Positions 31,299 to 40,112 of a DNA stretch of 48,293 bases are shown piece by piece. Position numbers and translations under genes: made by a program. Below the pieces are notes generated by a model. That model had not been told where the DNA came from. It made no database searches and saw only the letters and a list, made by a program, of their open reading frames with translations. This DNA comes from a virus. The stretch's first letter is position 1. Each line of letters starts with the position of its first letter. The stretch is from IMG/VR virus record IMGVR_UViG_3300009431_000520, positions 1 to 48,293 of that record, one strand, 5' to 3'.

Positions 31299-31425
31299 GG
31301 CGTATTTAAGGTGCTGATTGGGGGGAGTGTTGCTTGCAGAAAGGGACGCCTAATATGCAGTTAAACAAGGGGCAACTTAAAGAAGTTATACGGTATCCAA
31401 TCCGGCTTATTTCGCTCCCCCGCCT
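31298..31425 (+). ncRNA. Structured non-coding RNA candidate
   Basis: No gene for 140 bases. The RNA can pair AGGCG (31298-31302) with CGCCT (31421-31425), and GGGGAGTG (31322-31329) with CGCTCCCC (31413-31420, one G-U), closing a domain with TTGC/GCAA (31330-31333 with 31372-31375), TGCA/TGCA (31335-31338 with 31356-31359) and CGG/CCG (31391-31404) stems. Compact, GC-rich helices in AT-rich surroundings just before a ribosome site suggest a riboswitch-like or ribozyme-like element. No known class recognised. Confidence 0.5.
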
Positions 31426-31438
31426 ATAAGGAGATTAT

Positions 31439-31603
31439 ATGAAGAAGAAAACGTTTGTGTATGATGTTAATATAAGATGTCCCCTTTGTAAACTACTATC
31501 ATTCTATTCAGTAATAGACCCTTTAAAAGCCTTTAAAGGTGCTTCTTGTTGGAAGTGTAAGCATAAATTTAAACTCCCCCAACGGAAAGGTAGGAAGAAG
31601 TGA
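31439..31603 (+). CDS. Zinc-ribbon protein (54 aa)
   Basis: IRCPLCKLLSF and ASCWKCKHKFKLP provide a four-Cys zinc ribbon, with a basic tail (QRKGRKK). AAGGAG site before the ATG at 31439. Like the two small zinc-ribbon proteins at 25781-26011, but longer. Confidence 0.65.
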   Translation: MKKKTFVYDVNIRCPLCKLLSFYSVIDPLKAFKGASCWKCKHKFKLPQRKGRKK

Positions 31604-31794
31604 AACTTGAGATAAAACTTAAAGACTCGAAGTATTGCGATGGGTGTCCATACCATGCATATTCTTTAGTAGAAAAATTTGTTTGTGAATATTTTAGCAT
31701 TGCATTGGAACGATATGCAAAGCAAGAAACGCCCGGACGATCAACGATACATACTATTCGTCCCAAGAAATGTATTAAGGAGAACGGAAAATGA
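31600..31794 (+). CDS. Small Cys-containing protein (64 aa)
   Basis: GTG start overlapping the previous TGA. DSKYCDGCPYHAYSLVEKFVC is a CxxC-type site; the rest is basic. The arrangement recalls phage proteins with a Y-C-D-x-C-P motif of unknown function. Confidence 0.55.
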   Translation: MKLEIKLKDSKYCDGCPYHAYSLVEKFVCEYFSIALERYAKQETPGRSTIHTIRPKKCIKENGK

Positions 31795-32066
31795 CCAAAG
31801 CTGAACTGATTAAGATGTTGCCAAAGAAGAAGCAAGGTATAAAATGGCATACTAAAAGAAATCCACCCGTGAGCCGAGCCGATCTTTACACAACGCAAAT
31901 ATCCTTTTACGCTTTGCTAGCCTACAACCAAGCTATTGACGCTTGCATAGAAGCCCTTGAAGGGAAGGTAATGCTTAAAGAGAGGTTATACTGGTGTTCT
32001 TGTTGTGGTGGAGCAAAGCCTGCCGAAGCCATAGTAAAAGAACAGAATAAGAAGATAAGGAGTTGA
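31791..32066 (+). CDS. Small protein with a C-terminal zinc site (91 aa)
   Basis: A basic N-terminus (KMLPKKKQGIKWHTKRN), a central helix (QAIDACIEALEGKV) and a WCSCCGGAKP segment that could bind zinc. ATGA coupling upstream. Family not recognised. Confidence 0.55.
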   Translation: MTKAELIKMLPKKKQGIKWHTKRNPPVSRADLYTTQISFYALLAYNQAIDACIEALEGKVMLKERLYWCSCCGGAKPAEAIVKEQNKKIRS

Positions 32067-32119
32067 TGATGAAAGACATAATCTACAAAGGCATGGGTAA
32101 ATGCAACCCGATCTCTTAA
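32066..32119 (+). CDS. Possible 17-residue coupling peptide
   Basis: An AAGGAG site and ATGATG start, coupled to the gene before, give MMKDIIYKGMGKCNPIS, ending inside the start of the methyltransferase gene, which lacks its own ribosome site. It may be translated only to deliver ribosomes to that gene. Confidence 0.35.
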   Translation: MMKDIIYKGMGKCNPIS

Positions 32120-32940
32120 AACTTAAACCGCTTAAAAATCTTCAGCAAGTATGGAAGGAGTATCTTACCTTCTTTAATCAGTATGATGAGTGGAAAGAGT
32201 ATCCCTGTCCTATTTGCAAAGCCTTTGAAAGCACAAAAGAGCTGTTTACCATTGATAGGTTTTCATACAGAGAATGCTTTAATTGTGGCACAATTTACAA
32301 TTCTCCTCAGTTTGACATACCTTTGGACTATTCTATATACCGAGATAAATTGGTAAAACCGGCAAGAAGAATGAGACAAAAACTTGTCGAAGTAAAATAT
32401 AGTCAGATAACCCATTATAGCAAGAACAAAGGCACTCTGTTAGATGTGGGTTGTGGGTTAGGTATATTAGTAGAGGTATTTATTAAGCATGGCTGGTCTA
32501 CAGTAGGAATAGACCCTTGCTTAAATACCACATTTGAAGAATATAAAACAAGAAGAAAATTTGATGTTATTACCTTCTTCGGAGTGCTTGAACACGTCAA
32601 TAACCCATTAGAGCTATTACTAAAGGCTAAATCCCTGCTCCGTAAAGGGGGTATTATAGTCTACGAAGCTCCTTCTGCTGACTGCTTCCTGATGGAATAC
32701 CTTTTGAAATACCCCTTCTCTCCTTACCGGTTCATAGAACATGGTAGGCACTTGTCTTTCTTTTCAAGGAAAACTATACACTATCTATGCGATAAAACAA
32801 AGATGAAAATAGTGGACTTAAAGACAGTAGGATTTGACTTACAAACCATTACTCTTACCAGCGAAAAAGAAATAATACAAATGCAGGATATATTAAATAA
32901 AACTTTACAGGCAGATCACTACAGGGTGTATGTTAGATAA
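32101..32940 (+). CDS. SAM methyltransferase with N-terminal zinc ribbon (279 aa)
   Basis: N-terminal CPIC and CFNC pairs form a zinc ribbon; the class I SAM domain follows with LLDVGCGLGILVEVF (motif I), GIDP (motif II) and FDVITFFGVLEHVNNP (motif IV). This is the plan of sugar or polysaccharide C-/O-methyltransferases of the Methyltransf_23 type. First gene of the envelope cassette, overlapping the PseB-like gene by 11 nt. Confidence 0.8.
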   Translation: MQPDLLKLKPLKNLQQVWKEYLTFFNQYDEWKEYPCPICKAFESTKELFTIDRFSYRECFNCGTIYNSPQFDIPLDYSIYRDKLVKPARRMRQKLVEVKYSQITHYSKNKGTLLDVGCGLGILVEVFIKHGWSTVGIDPCLNTTFEEYKTRRKFDVITFFGVLEHVNNPLELLLKAKSLLRKGGIIVYEAPSADCFLMEYLLKYPFSPYRFIEHGRHLSFFSRKTIHYLCDKTKMKIVDLKTVGFDLQTITLTSEKEIIQMQDILNKTLQADHYRVYVR

Positions 32941-33841
32941 GACCATTCTTTTGACAGGCGGCACAGGAACTTTCGGAACAGCTTTTACTCAATCCATCTT
33001 ACAATACAATCCAAAGAAATTAATAATCTTCAGCCGGGATGAATATAAGCAATCCCTAATGGTTAAAGACTTCCCTCAAGATAATATTCGCTTCTTTATC
33101 GGTGATGTAAGGGATAGGGAACGCCTTGGCAGAGCCTTTGAGGGGGTAGACTATGTAGTCCATGCTGCTGCCCTTAAACAAGTTCCTGCACTTGAATACA
33201 ATCCCACAGAAGCAGTTAAGACTAATATAGACGGAGCAAATAACATAATAAGTGCTGCGATAGAAAAGGGAGTTAAGAAGGTAATAGCTCTCTCGTCGGA
33301 TAAAGCAGTTAATCCTATAAACTTATATGGGGCTACGAAATTAGTGGCGGAGAAGCTTTTCCTTGCAGCTAATGCTTATGGAGGTAGGAAAGTAGAGTTC
33401 TCTGTTATCAGATACGGAAATGTAATAGGTTCAAGAGGCAGTGTGGTATCTTACTTTTTAGACTTGGCAAGAAAGCAAATAAAGGAATTCCCCATTACTC
33501 ACCCTGACACTACACGCTTCTGGCTATCCAAATGGCAAGCTGTGTATTTAGTGATAGAGATGCTGAGTATGTCTTGTAAGGGGGAGATATGGATACCGGA
33601 GATACCTTCCATGAAAATCATAGATGTAGCTAAAGCAATAGACCCTGACTGTGAGTTTAAGATAATAGGCTTGAGGAAAGGGGAGAAACTGCACGAAACT
33701 CTTATCTCCAAAGCAGAGGGAGATGAATTTACATCCAATAAAAATAAATGGTGGCTGACTAAAAAAGAATTCTGGAGGCTAACAAATGAAAACTGTTGCA
33801 ATAATTCAAGCTCGCTTAACGTCTACACGATTTCCTCGTAA
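32930..33841 (+). CDS. pseB: UDP-GlcNAc 4,6-dehydratase, PseB-like (303 aa)
   Basis: NAD-binding TGGTGTFG at 9-16 and the hallmark ALSSDKAVNPINLYGATK (catalytic region) place it in the inverting 4,6-dehydratase family. It would convert UDP-GlcNAc to the 4-keto-6-deoxy sugar that begins pseudaminic acid and related sugars. The last 20 residues are read over the next gene and may not be needed. No PseC or PseI homolog follows, so the host or other genes must complete a sugar. Confidence 0.88.
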   Translation: MLDKTILLTGGTGTFGTAFTQSILQYNPKKLIIFSRDEYKQSLMVKDFPQDNIRFFIGDVRDRERLGRAFEGVDYVVHAAALKQVPALEYNPTEAVKTNIDGANNIISAAIEKGVKKVIALSSDKAVNPINLYGATKLVAEKLFLAANAYGGRKVEFSVIRYGNVIGSRGSVVSYFLDLARKQIKEFPITHPDTTRFWLSKWQAVYLVIEMLSMSCKGEIWIPEIPSMKIIDVAKAIDPDCEFKIIGLRKGEKLHETLISKAEGDEFTSNKNKWWLTKKEFWRLTNENCCNNSSSLNVYTISS

Positions 33842-34337
33842 GATATTGGCAAAGATAGGGGATAAGACAATGCTACAGTGTGTGATAGATGCAGCAAGAA
33901 TGGTATCTGACATTGATAAAGTTGTTGTTGCTATCCCTGCAGGACAGAAAATACCATTTAAAGGAGCAGAAAAATTTGAAGGGTCTGAATTAAATGTTTT
34001 ATGTAGATATTATTATTGTGCTGAAAAATATGCTGCAAATAGAATTATAAGAATTACTGCTGATTGTCCAGCTTTAAAACCCATCACAATAATAACAGCA
34101 ATAGGTTTATATGAAGCATATAATTTTCCCTATTTAATTTATTCGCCTTTAAATGGATTAGATGTAGAAGTTTTTAGCTTTGAAATGCTGAGAGAAGCAT
34201 GGAAAAATTCCTTTGATTTATATGATTTAGAACACGTTACACCATATATGAAAAGAAAAACTAAACTTTCAGTGGACACAAAAGAAGATTTGGAGGTGGT
34301 GAAAGCATGGATAGCTGGAAAAGGACTTGTGAGATAA
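33786..34337 (+). CDS. Cytidylyltransferase, SpsF-like (183 aa)
   Basis: AIIQARLTSTRFPRKILAKI is the nucleotide-binding signature of acylneuraminate cytidylyltransferase-like proteins (SpsF/KdsB relatives). ITADCPALKP holds the next motif. At 183 residues the domain is somewhat short. It would activate a sugar acid or similar compound with CMP. Overlaps the aminotransferase gene by 31 nt. Confidence 0.8.
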   Translation: MKTVAIIQARLTSTRFPRKILAKIGDKTMLQCVIDAARMVSDIDKVVVAIPAGQKIPFKGAEKFEGSELNVLCRYYYCAEKYAANRIIRITADCPALKPITIITAIGLYEAYNFPYLIYSPLNGLDVEVFSFEMLREAWKNSFDLYDLEHVTPYMKRKTKLSVDTKEDLEVVKAWIAGKGLVR

Positions 34338-35488
34338 TCCCTTCCGGAGTGCAGACTATGTCAAAAAGACCCTCTCAGTATGCCGAGAACTGCCCGAAGA
34401 AGATAGAATATGCAAGTGGCTGTCGTGTCTATAGTGGAAAAGATAAGGAATACATAGACTATACCTGTGCTTTAGGGGCGATAAGTTTGGGCTATGGGTT
34501 TCCTCCTGTTGATTACGCAGTAAGTAGCCAGATACAGAAAGGTATACTCTATGGACTATCCTCCCCGAAAGAAGCTGTATTGGCTCAAAAGCTCATTGAT
34601 TTAATCCCCTGTGCTGAAATGGTGAGGTTTCTTAAAACAGGCAGCGAGGCTTGCTCAGCAGCAGTTAAAATAGCTAAGTCATATACTGGAAGAAACGGTA
34701 TAGCCTCATATGGCTATCATGGCTGGCACGAGTGGGAAAACAGGCACGAATTTGAATATAATGACCTAAATCTGCTTACGGAGATACTTAAATATAAAAA
34801 GGTGGCAGCAGTTATTATAGAACCTTATGTCTACGATCCACCAGCAAATGGTTACCTGATGGATGTTATAAACTTAGCCCACAAATATGGTGCGTTGGTA
34901 ATATTTGATGAGATAGTAACCGGTTTTAGGACTCTTGGATGGTCAGCTCAGAAATTCTTTAAAGTAATCCCTGACTTAACTACTCTTGGGAAGGGCATGG
35001 GTAATGGCTACCCTATCTCAGCAGTAGTGGGTAAGAAGAAGTATATGAAGGAATTAGAGAAGAAATGTTTTGTATCCTCTACATTTGGCGGAGATTTAAT
35101 AGGTATTAGTGCCGCTATAGCCACTATTGACTATATGAAGAAGCACGACGTAATAAACCATATATGGGCTATGGGAACAGATATTAGAGAGTGGTTTAAT
35201 ATAACTACAAGAGAATTCATGTTGCCAGTGTGCTGTAAAGGCTATGCTTGCCGGACTACCTTTGAGTTTCCCCTTGAGGAAGCAAAGCAACTATTTTGGA
35301 GAGAGTGCTTAAAAAGAAGGGTGTTATTTGGTAAAGCCCAGTTTATTTCCTATTCCCATAAAGTAGAGGAAATTGATACCACAATTAAAGTAATACAGGA
35401 AGCCTTAATGAAAGTAAAGGAGGTTTATGGTCACTGCGATAGTCCCGGTAAAAACAAAGTCAGAAAGACTGCCAGAAAAAAATCTTAG
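34307..35488 (+). CDS. Class III aminotransferase (GSA-aminomutase-like) (393 aa)
   Basis: LKTGSEACSAAVKIAKSYTGRNGIA, VIFDEIVTGFR and TTLGKGMGNGYPISAVVG, with the PLP lysine in GKGMGNGYP, are clear class III motifs. In surface-sugar clusters such proteins often accompany SpsF-like cytidylyltransferases, as here. It may aminate a keto sugar or another carbonyl compound. A first start at 34307 overlaps the previous gene; IPSGVQTMSK follows. Confidence 0.85.
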   Translation: MDSWKRTCEIIPSGVQTMSKRPSQYAENCPKKIEYASGCRVYSGKDKEYIDYTCALGAISLGYGFPPVDYAVSSQIQKGILYGLSSPKEAVLAQKLIDLIPCAEMVRFLKTGSEACSAAVKIAKSYTGRNGIASYGYHGWHEWENRHEFEYNDLNLLTEILKYKKVAAVIIEPYVYDPPANGYLMDVINLAHKYGALVIFDEIVTGFRTLGWSAQKFFKVIPDLTTLGKGMGNGYPISAVVGKKKYMKELEKKCFVSSTFGGDLIGISAAIATIDYMKKHDVINHIWAMGTDIREWFNITTREFMLPVCCKGYACRTTFEFPLEEAKQLFWRECLKRRVLFGKAQFISYSHKVEEIDTTIKVIQEALMKVKEVYGHCDSPGKNKVRKTARKKS

Positions 35489-36071
35489 ATACTTTATAGA
35501 CTGCCCTCTCTATGAGCATAAGTTACGCCAGATACAAAAAGCTCCATTTGACCAGATCGTAGTATCCTCCGAAAGCAAGGAAGTGCTGAAAGTTGCCGAG
35601 AAATATAATTGTATCCCCCACCTTAGAGACCCTAAATACTCCACCCCGGATATACCTATGAGTGAGGTATATAAGTATCTGGCTTCAGTAGTAGGAACAG
35701 GAGATATAGCTTGGGTAAATGTCAATAATCCTTTAGTAGAGGAAGCAGAATATAAACAAGCTATTGCAGCATGGAAATTTATTAAGAATGATAATGATTG
35801 CCTTCTATCGGTAGATAGCCTGCAAAGATATATCTACTGGCAGGGTAAGCCCTTAAACTGGATACCGGAAGCACACCCTAAGAGCCAAGATTTGGGAGGG
35901 TTGTGGGCTTTGAACTTTGCAATAAATATCCGCCCAAAAGAAGATGTTGTTAAAACAGGGTGTTTCGTAGGGGCAAATCCACATTTCCTTGAAATAGATA
36001 AGTATAAAGCTACTAAAGTAGACTATGCAGAAGATTTAGAAATTTGCAGATTGTTATGGAAAAGAAATTAG
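35427..36071 (+). CDS. CMP-sugar / acylneuraminate cytidylyltransferase-like (214 aa)
   Basis: IVPVKTKSERLPEKNLRYFIDCPLYEHKL is the N-terminal CMP-binding motif; later VNVNNPLVEEAEY and KSQDLGGLWALNF match NeuA/PseF relatives. It starts 61 nt inside the aminotransferase gene. A second CMP-transferase beside the first suggests two CMP-activated products, one of which could be a phosphonate rather than a sugar. Confidence 0.8.
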   Translation: MVTAIVPVKTKSERLPEKNLRYFIDCPLYEHKLRQIQKAPFDQIVVSSESKEVLKVAEKYNCIPHLRDPKYSTPDIPMSEVYKYLASVVGTGDIAWVNVNNPLVEEAEYKQAIAAWKFIKNDNDCLLSVDSLQRYIYWQGKPLNWIPEAHPKSQDLGGLWALNFAINIRPKEDVVKTGCFVGANPHFLEIDKYKATKVDYAEDLEICRLLWKRN

Positions 36072-36100
36072 TAAGCGAAGTAAGAAAAGGAGGAAGATTT

Positions 36101-36367
36101 ATGAGAAAGGTATTAGTAGTAGTCATTATGGCTACAATGCTATTTACCGTTCCTGCGTTTGCTTTGTTTGATGATAATTCGACAAATCAACAGCAACAGC
36201 AAGGAATAGCAGATAGTGGTAATTCAAACAACTCGAATAGTAATTTAGCAACAGGTGGTGCTGGTGGCAATGCCTGTCAAGGGCAAGGACAACAGCAAGG
36301 ACAGCAACAAGGACAAGGGCATTTTCGAAGAAAGTTACCAGTCATACAATCAAAGCAGGAAAAATGA
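36101..36367 (+). CDS. Secreted Gln/Asn/Gly-rich protein (88 aa)
   Basis: A strong AAAGGAGG site precedes the ATG. Residues 1-21 are a signal peptide (RKVLVVVIMATMLFTVPAFA, cleavage after AFA). The mature part has a Gln run, an NSNNSNSN stretch and a QGQQQGQQQGQGH repeat. Exported low-complexity proteins are unusual in phages. It may coat or stick to the cell surface. Confidence 0.65.
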   Translation: MRKVLVVVIMATMLFTVPAFALFDDNSTNQQQQQGIADSGNSNNSNSNLATGGAGGNACQGQGQQQGQQQGQGHFRRKLPVIQSKQEK

Positions 36368-36373
36368 AAAGCT

Positions 36374-36544
36374 ATGAGTAAGCTGCCTATAATGGTTAAA
36401 TTATTGTTATGGCTCACAAGAAAGCATAAATGGCATAAAGATTGGTTTGGTTGTTGGATATGTGAAATAAGATTAAAAAATAACCCAGATAAACCGAGGA
36501 TTAATTATGAACAAAATGAGGGAAGTAGTAATCAAAATATCTAA
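36374..36544 (+). CDS. Small basic protein (56 aa)
   Basis: Trp- and Lys-rich N-terminal half (LLLWLTRKHKWHKDWFGC) and a polar tail. It overlaps the next gene by 38 nt and has only a weak ribosome site. Function unknown. Confidence 0.45.
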   Translation: MSKLPIMVKLLLWLTRKHKWHKDWFGCWICEIRLKNNPDKPRINYEQNEGSSNQNI

Positions 36545-36773
36545 CATAGCTGATTTATATGCACCTCAACGCTATCATACAGTAGACCAAGCCCTCCACG
36601 CCCTATGGCGAGCGGTGGAGGAAAGTTTGCCTGAGGAAAAGAAAAGATACTTCGTTGTTGAAGCACAAGATGGTGGACATTGGGTAGAATTAAACACCAT
36701 AGAATATGGTCATAATGAAGCTCTCAAAGATGTCCGAGAGAGGCCGAAGAGGCTGTTTGTGGGGGAGAAATGA
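36507..36773 (+). CDS. Conserved-type small protein (88 aa)
   Basis: A soluble alpha/beta protein (YHTVDQALHALWRAVEESLP). No family recognised. It couples to the gene after it by a 4-nt overlap. Confidence 0.55.
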   Translation: MNKMREVVIKISNIADLYAPQRYHTVDQALHALWRAVEESLPEEKKRYFVVEAQDGGHWVELNTIEYGHNEALKDVRERPKRLFVGEK

Positions 36774-36904
36774 GGATACCTTGTAGATGGCGATTACATA
36801 GACCAAAAGAGATGGTTAGGTATCTTCTTAATGCTTTTGGGTTGTTAGCCAACGACGGATGTAAAGAGTTCAACACGGATAATTGGTTTGGATTAAAGAA
36901 ATAA
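36770..36904 (+). CDS. Small basic protein (44 aa)
   Basis: GGGGGAG site and ATGA overlap; the product is a short basic protein with two Cys residues. Family unknown. Confidence 0.5.
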   Translation: MRIPCRWRLHRPKEMVRYLLNAFGLLANDGCKEFNTDNWFGLKK

Positions 36905-36934
36905 AGTTACTTTGCTTCGCTTACTAATTTAATT

Positions 36935-37804
36935 ATGAATATACTCGTAACCGGTGGTTCAGGCTTTTTAGGTAGTCATATAGTAGAGGCATTGTGTAAG
37001 TGTGGACAAAAGTTGGTTTTGTTCGACAAAAATCCCTCCGCCGTCGGAGAGGGGTTTTACGAAATGGTGGTTGGAGATATTTTAGACCGAAAAAAGCTTT
37101 TCAGAGCCTTGAGGGGAATTGATGTTGTTTTCCACCTTGCAGCCCTTGCTGACATAAATAAAACATGGGACAACCCAAGAGAAACTATGAAGGTCAATGT
37201 GTTAGGCACTACCAATGTTTTAGAGGCAGCAAGATTAAATGGTGTGAAGAGATTTATATTTGCCTCAACTTTATATTGTGATAGCAGGTCAGGTTCTTTG
37301 TATCGTGTCAGCAAGCAAGCCGGGGAGTTGTTAGTCAAAGCCTACCATGAACGCTGTGGTATGGAGTATATTATTTTAAGGTTTGGAACTCTCTACGGCA
37401 CACGAGCTGGAGAAAATAATAGCATCAGAAATTTGCTTAAACAGGCTTTGTCAGGTAAAATAGAGTATTATGGAACAGGTAATGAAGTTAGAGAATATAT
37501 ACACGCCAAAGATGCTGCCCAAATCTGCACTACATTACTCGGAGATAAATATGTCGGAGAAACCCTTGTCCTAACGGGGTATCATAGGTTCAAGCTGACA
37601 GAAATGTTGGATATGATAAATGAAATCCTCGGCAACAAAGTAAAGATAGAATACCACCCCAAAGATAATCGTGCCCACTACGAGCAAGTCCCTTATTCTT
37701 ATACACCACACAATTTAAAACGAGTAGTCCCCGAAACCTATCAGGATATGGGGGGAAGTTTAGTAGAAATAATGGAGGAGATAAATGAAAAAAGTATATT
37801 TTAG
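36935..37804 (+). CDS. NAD-dependent sugar epimerase/dehydratase (289 aa)
   Basis: ILVTGGSGFLGSHI is the NAD-binding GxxGxxG, HLAALADINKTWDNP the substrate loop, and YRVSK the catalytic YxxxK of extended SDRs. Resembles UDP-glucose/GlcNAc 4-epimerases and 4,6-dehydratases. Substrate cannot be fixed. No obvious ribosome site lies in front of the ATG at 36935. Confidence 0.85.
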   Translation: MNILVTGGSGFLGSHIVEALCKCGQKLVLFDKNPSAVGEGFYEMVVGDILDRKKLFRALRGIDVVFHLAALADINKTWDNPRETMKVNVLGTTNVLEAARLNGVKRFIFASTLYCDSRSGSLYRVSKQAGELLVKAYHERCGMEYIILRFGTLYGTRAGENNSIRNLLKQALSGKIEYYGTGNEVREYIHAKDAAQICTTLLGDKYVGETLVLTGYHRFKLTEMLDMINEILGNKVKIEYHPKDNRAHYEQVPYSYTPHNLKRVVPETYQDMGGSLVEIMEEINEKSIF

Positions 37805-37973
37805 TAATTTTAGTAAAAAAGAAATATTTGAAGATAATAAACCTATAAAATTAAGGAAAGACGAGGTGTTTGTAACATTCATGAAATTCAAAAGACGGTT
37901 ATTTGTTATGACAACTCAACGGATATATGAAATAGTAGAAAACAAGGAGAAAAAGTATGGCTTACGGAAATAG
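37785..37973 (+). CDS. Small basic protein (62 aa)
   Basis: Lys/Phe-rich strands (VFVTFMKFKRRLFVMTTQRI) overlapping the epimerase and the reductase genes. A GGAGG-like site and intact frame support it. Function unknown. Confidence 0.55.
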   Translation: MKKVYFSNFSKKEIFEDNKPIKLRKDEVFVTFMKFKRRLFVMTTQRIYEIVENKEKKYGLRK

Positions 37974-38814
37974 AATTTTAGTTACGGGTGGTCAAGGTAT
38001 GCTCGGCTCTGCAATAGAAGAAGTATTTGCTAAAGACTTTACTTGTATCTTTACCGACATCAATGAATTTGATGTAAGAAAGTATCGTAAATTTATTAAG
38101 GATATACCAAGTCCTAACTACATACTGCATTTAGCAGCAGAAACTAACCTTGAGTTCTGTGAAAGCTATCCAATGTATGCTTACCATACAAATACAATAG
38201 GCACTTTTAATATGGTAGAGATAGCTAAACAATTAGATATTCCTATCATCTATATGTCTACAGCAGGGGTATTTGGTAATACTAAAGCTGAATATTTTGA
38301 TGAGAATTCTACTCCTGACCCCATAAATACTTATGGAAGAAGCAAATACTACGGAGAGATAGCTGTCCAAGCCTACCCTAAGCACTGGATATTCCGTATC
38401 TCTTGGGCGTTTGGTGGCGGTGCAAGAGATAGGAAGTTTGTAATGAAAATCTGTAAGCAGTTAAGTGCAGGCAAACAATTCATTGAAGCCATAGATAGTA
38501 AATCTGGTAGCCCTTCCTATACCAGAGACGTTGCAGGAATTATCTATGGCTTCATTAAAGAAGAAAAGCCCTATGGGCTGTATCATATACCAACAGGTAG
38601 CGGAACAAGATATGAGGTTGCTTGTGAGATAGTAAAATTATTGAATTCTATTACGCCAATATATAAAGCAAAAGAAGAACAGTTTCTTGAATATATAGCC
38701 ACAAGACCTAAGTGTGAGGTGCTTAAAAGTGTTAAAGGTGTGGAAACGAGGGACTGGAAAGAGGCACTAAAAGAATATATAGATGAACTTGTTGCTAATA
38801 AATCTATCTCTTAG
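37957..38814 (+). CDS. rmlD: dTDP-4-dehydrorhamnose reductase-like protein (285 aa)
   Basis: ILVTGGQGMLGSAI, LHLAAETNLEFCES, STAGVFGNTKAEYFDEN, YGRSKYYGE and FRISWAFGGG are RmlD motifs. It would reduce a 4-keto-6-deoxy sugar nucleotide. With the 4,6-dehydratase-like and epimerase-like genes it could complete a deoxysugar. Its end overlaps the radical SAM gene by 32 nt. Confidence 0.85.
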   Translation: MAYGNRILVTGGQGMLGSAIEEVFAKDFTCIFTDINEFDVRKYRKFIKDIPSPNYILHLAAETNLEFCESYPMYAYHTNTIGTFNMVEIAKQLDIPIIYMSTAGVFGNTKAEYFDENSTPDPINTYGRSKYYGEIAVQAYPKHWIFRISWAFGGGARDRKFVMKICKQLSAGKQFIEAIDSKSGSPSYTRDVAGIIYGFIKEEKPYGLYHIPTGSGTRYEVACEIVKLLNSITPIYKAKEEQFLEYIATRPKCEVLKSVKGVETRDWKEALKEYIDELVANKSIS

Positions 38815-40111
38815 ACCTGAGAGCTTCAAAGCTATCTTTCCTATTGGTTTGGGATACATAGCCACAGCTATCAAGCAAGCAGGGTTTAAGTTTGACCTGT
38901 TGGATATGAATGTCCATAAGTTTAAAGCCCAAAATAAATTAAGGGAAACGCTGAAGAAGAAATATGATGTGATTGCCTTTGGTTGTATTGTTACCGGCTA
39001 CAAGATGGTCAAAGAAATCAGTAAGATTATCAGAGAGGAAAATAAAGATGCCATTATTATCTGCGGTAACTCTGTGGCTTCTTCTATCCCAAGGATACTC
39101 TTAGAGAAAACAGAGGTGGACATAGCTGTAGTAGGTGAGGGAGATGTAGTCATAGTAGACATACTTAGAAACAAACTCTTCGCAAGAAAATATTCCTACG
39201 CAATAAAAGAACCTATTAAAAACCTTGATGACTTACCCATGCTGGACTGGGATTTGTTTGATATGAGACAGTATATAGACAGCAACAAGACCTCAATACC
39301 CGAACCCCACCCGGTAGGGTATGCTGCCATGAATGCCATGCCTATCAACAGTGCCAGAGGGTGTCTATTTAAATGCACCTTCTGCTATCAAGTGTTCTGT
39401 AATAACGTCTATAGATACAGGTCTACTAAGTCAATAGGCAAGGAAGTAGACCACCTAAAGAAGAAGTATGGTATTAATTATGTAACCTTTTATGACGACC
39501 TGACTTTATTCTCTCGTCGTCGTGCTAATGACTTCGCTGATATGATGACAGGAAAAGATGTCTACTGGACAGCTTGTTGCAGGGCTGATCTGTTTACAGA
39601 AGAGGACAAGAGATTACTCAAGCGATTAAAGAAAGCTAACTGCATCTCTTTAGGCTACTCATTAGAGAGTGCCAACGCTGACATACTTAAATCCATGCGG
39701 AAGAAGATTTCTCTGGAAGGATTTAGCAGGCAGAAAAGGTTGTTAGATGAGGCAGGCATAGCTACACTGACCTCTCTCGTCATAGGTTACCCCCAAGAAA
39801 CGGAGGAGACTTTAAATGAAACATTTAATTTCCTGTATGATAATAACATTTATCCTTCTGCTGGGTATCTGCTACCTCAGCCTGCTACACCTATGTATGA
39901 TTACGCAAAGCAAAATGGCTACATACCCGATGAGGAGAAATATCTCTTGGCTATGGGAGACAGGCAAGACCTCCGATTAAATATGACCTCAATGAGTGAT
40001 GAAAAGATGGAAGGTATAGTCCATAAACACCTGAGGCGTATAAGAGATAAGTTAAAATTAGATTTAGACGATGAACATTTGTTGAAAACTAAAGTAGTTC
40101 GTGGGAGGTAG
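38783..40111 (+). CDS. B12-binding-type radical SAM enzyme (442 aa)
   Basis: Residues 1-130 form a Rossmann-like cobalamin-binding domain (PIGLGYIATAIKQAGFKFDL, CGNSVASSIPRILLEKTEVD). The radical SAM cluster motif is CLFKCTFC, followed by YVTFYDDLTLF and YSLESANADILKSMRK. This is the class B methyltransferase/BchE plan. It stands directly before the PEP mutase-like gene; in fosfomycin and phosphinothricin pathways such an enzyme methylates a phosphonate intermediate. A lipid or sugar substrate is the alternative. Confidence 0.85.
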   Translation: MNLLLINLSLRPESFKAIFPIGLGYIATAIKQAGFKFDLLDMNVHKFKAQNKLRETLKKKYDVIAFGCIVTGYKMVKEISKIIREENKDAIIICGNSVASSIPRILLEKTEVDIAVVGEGDVVIVDILRNKLFARKYSYAIKEPIKNLDDLPMLDWDLFDMRQYIDSNKTSIPEPHPVGYAAMNAMPINSARGCLFKCTFCYQVFCNNVYRYRSTKSIGKEVDHLKKKYGINYVTFYDDLTLFSRRRANDFADMMTGKDVYWTACCRADLFTEEDKRLLKRLKKANCISLGYSLESANADILKSMRKKISLEGFSRQKRLLDEAGIATLTSLVIGYPQETEETLNETFNFLYDNNIYPSAGYLLPQPATPMYDYAKQNGYIPDEEKYLLAMGDRQDLRLNMTSMSDEKMEGIVHKHLRRIRDKLKLDLDDEHLLKTKVVRGR

Positions 40112-40112
40112 T

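Noticed and set aside
34307-35488. Aminotransferase as 2-aminoethylphosphonate transaminase
   Set aside because: It has class III GSA-aminomutase-like motifs, whereas known AEP transaminases are of class V; amination of a phosphonate is possible but not supported.
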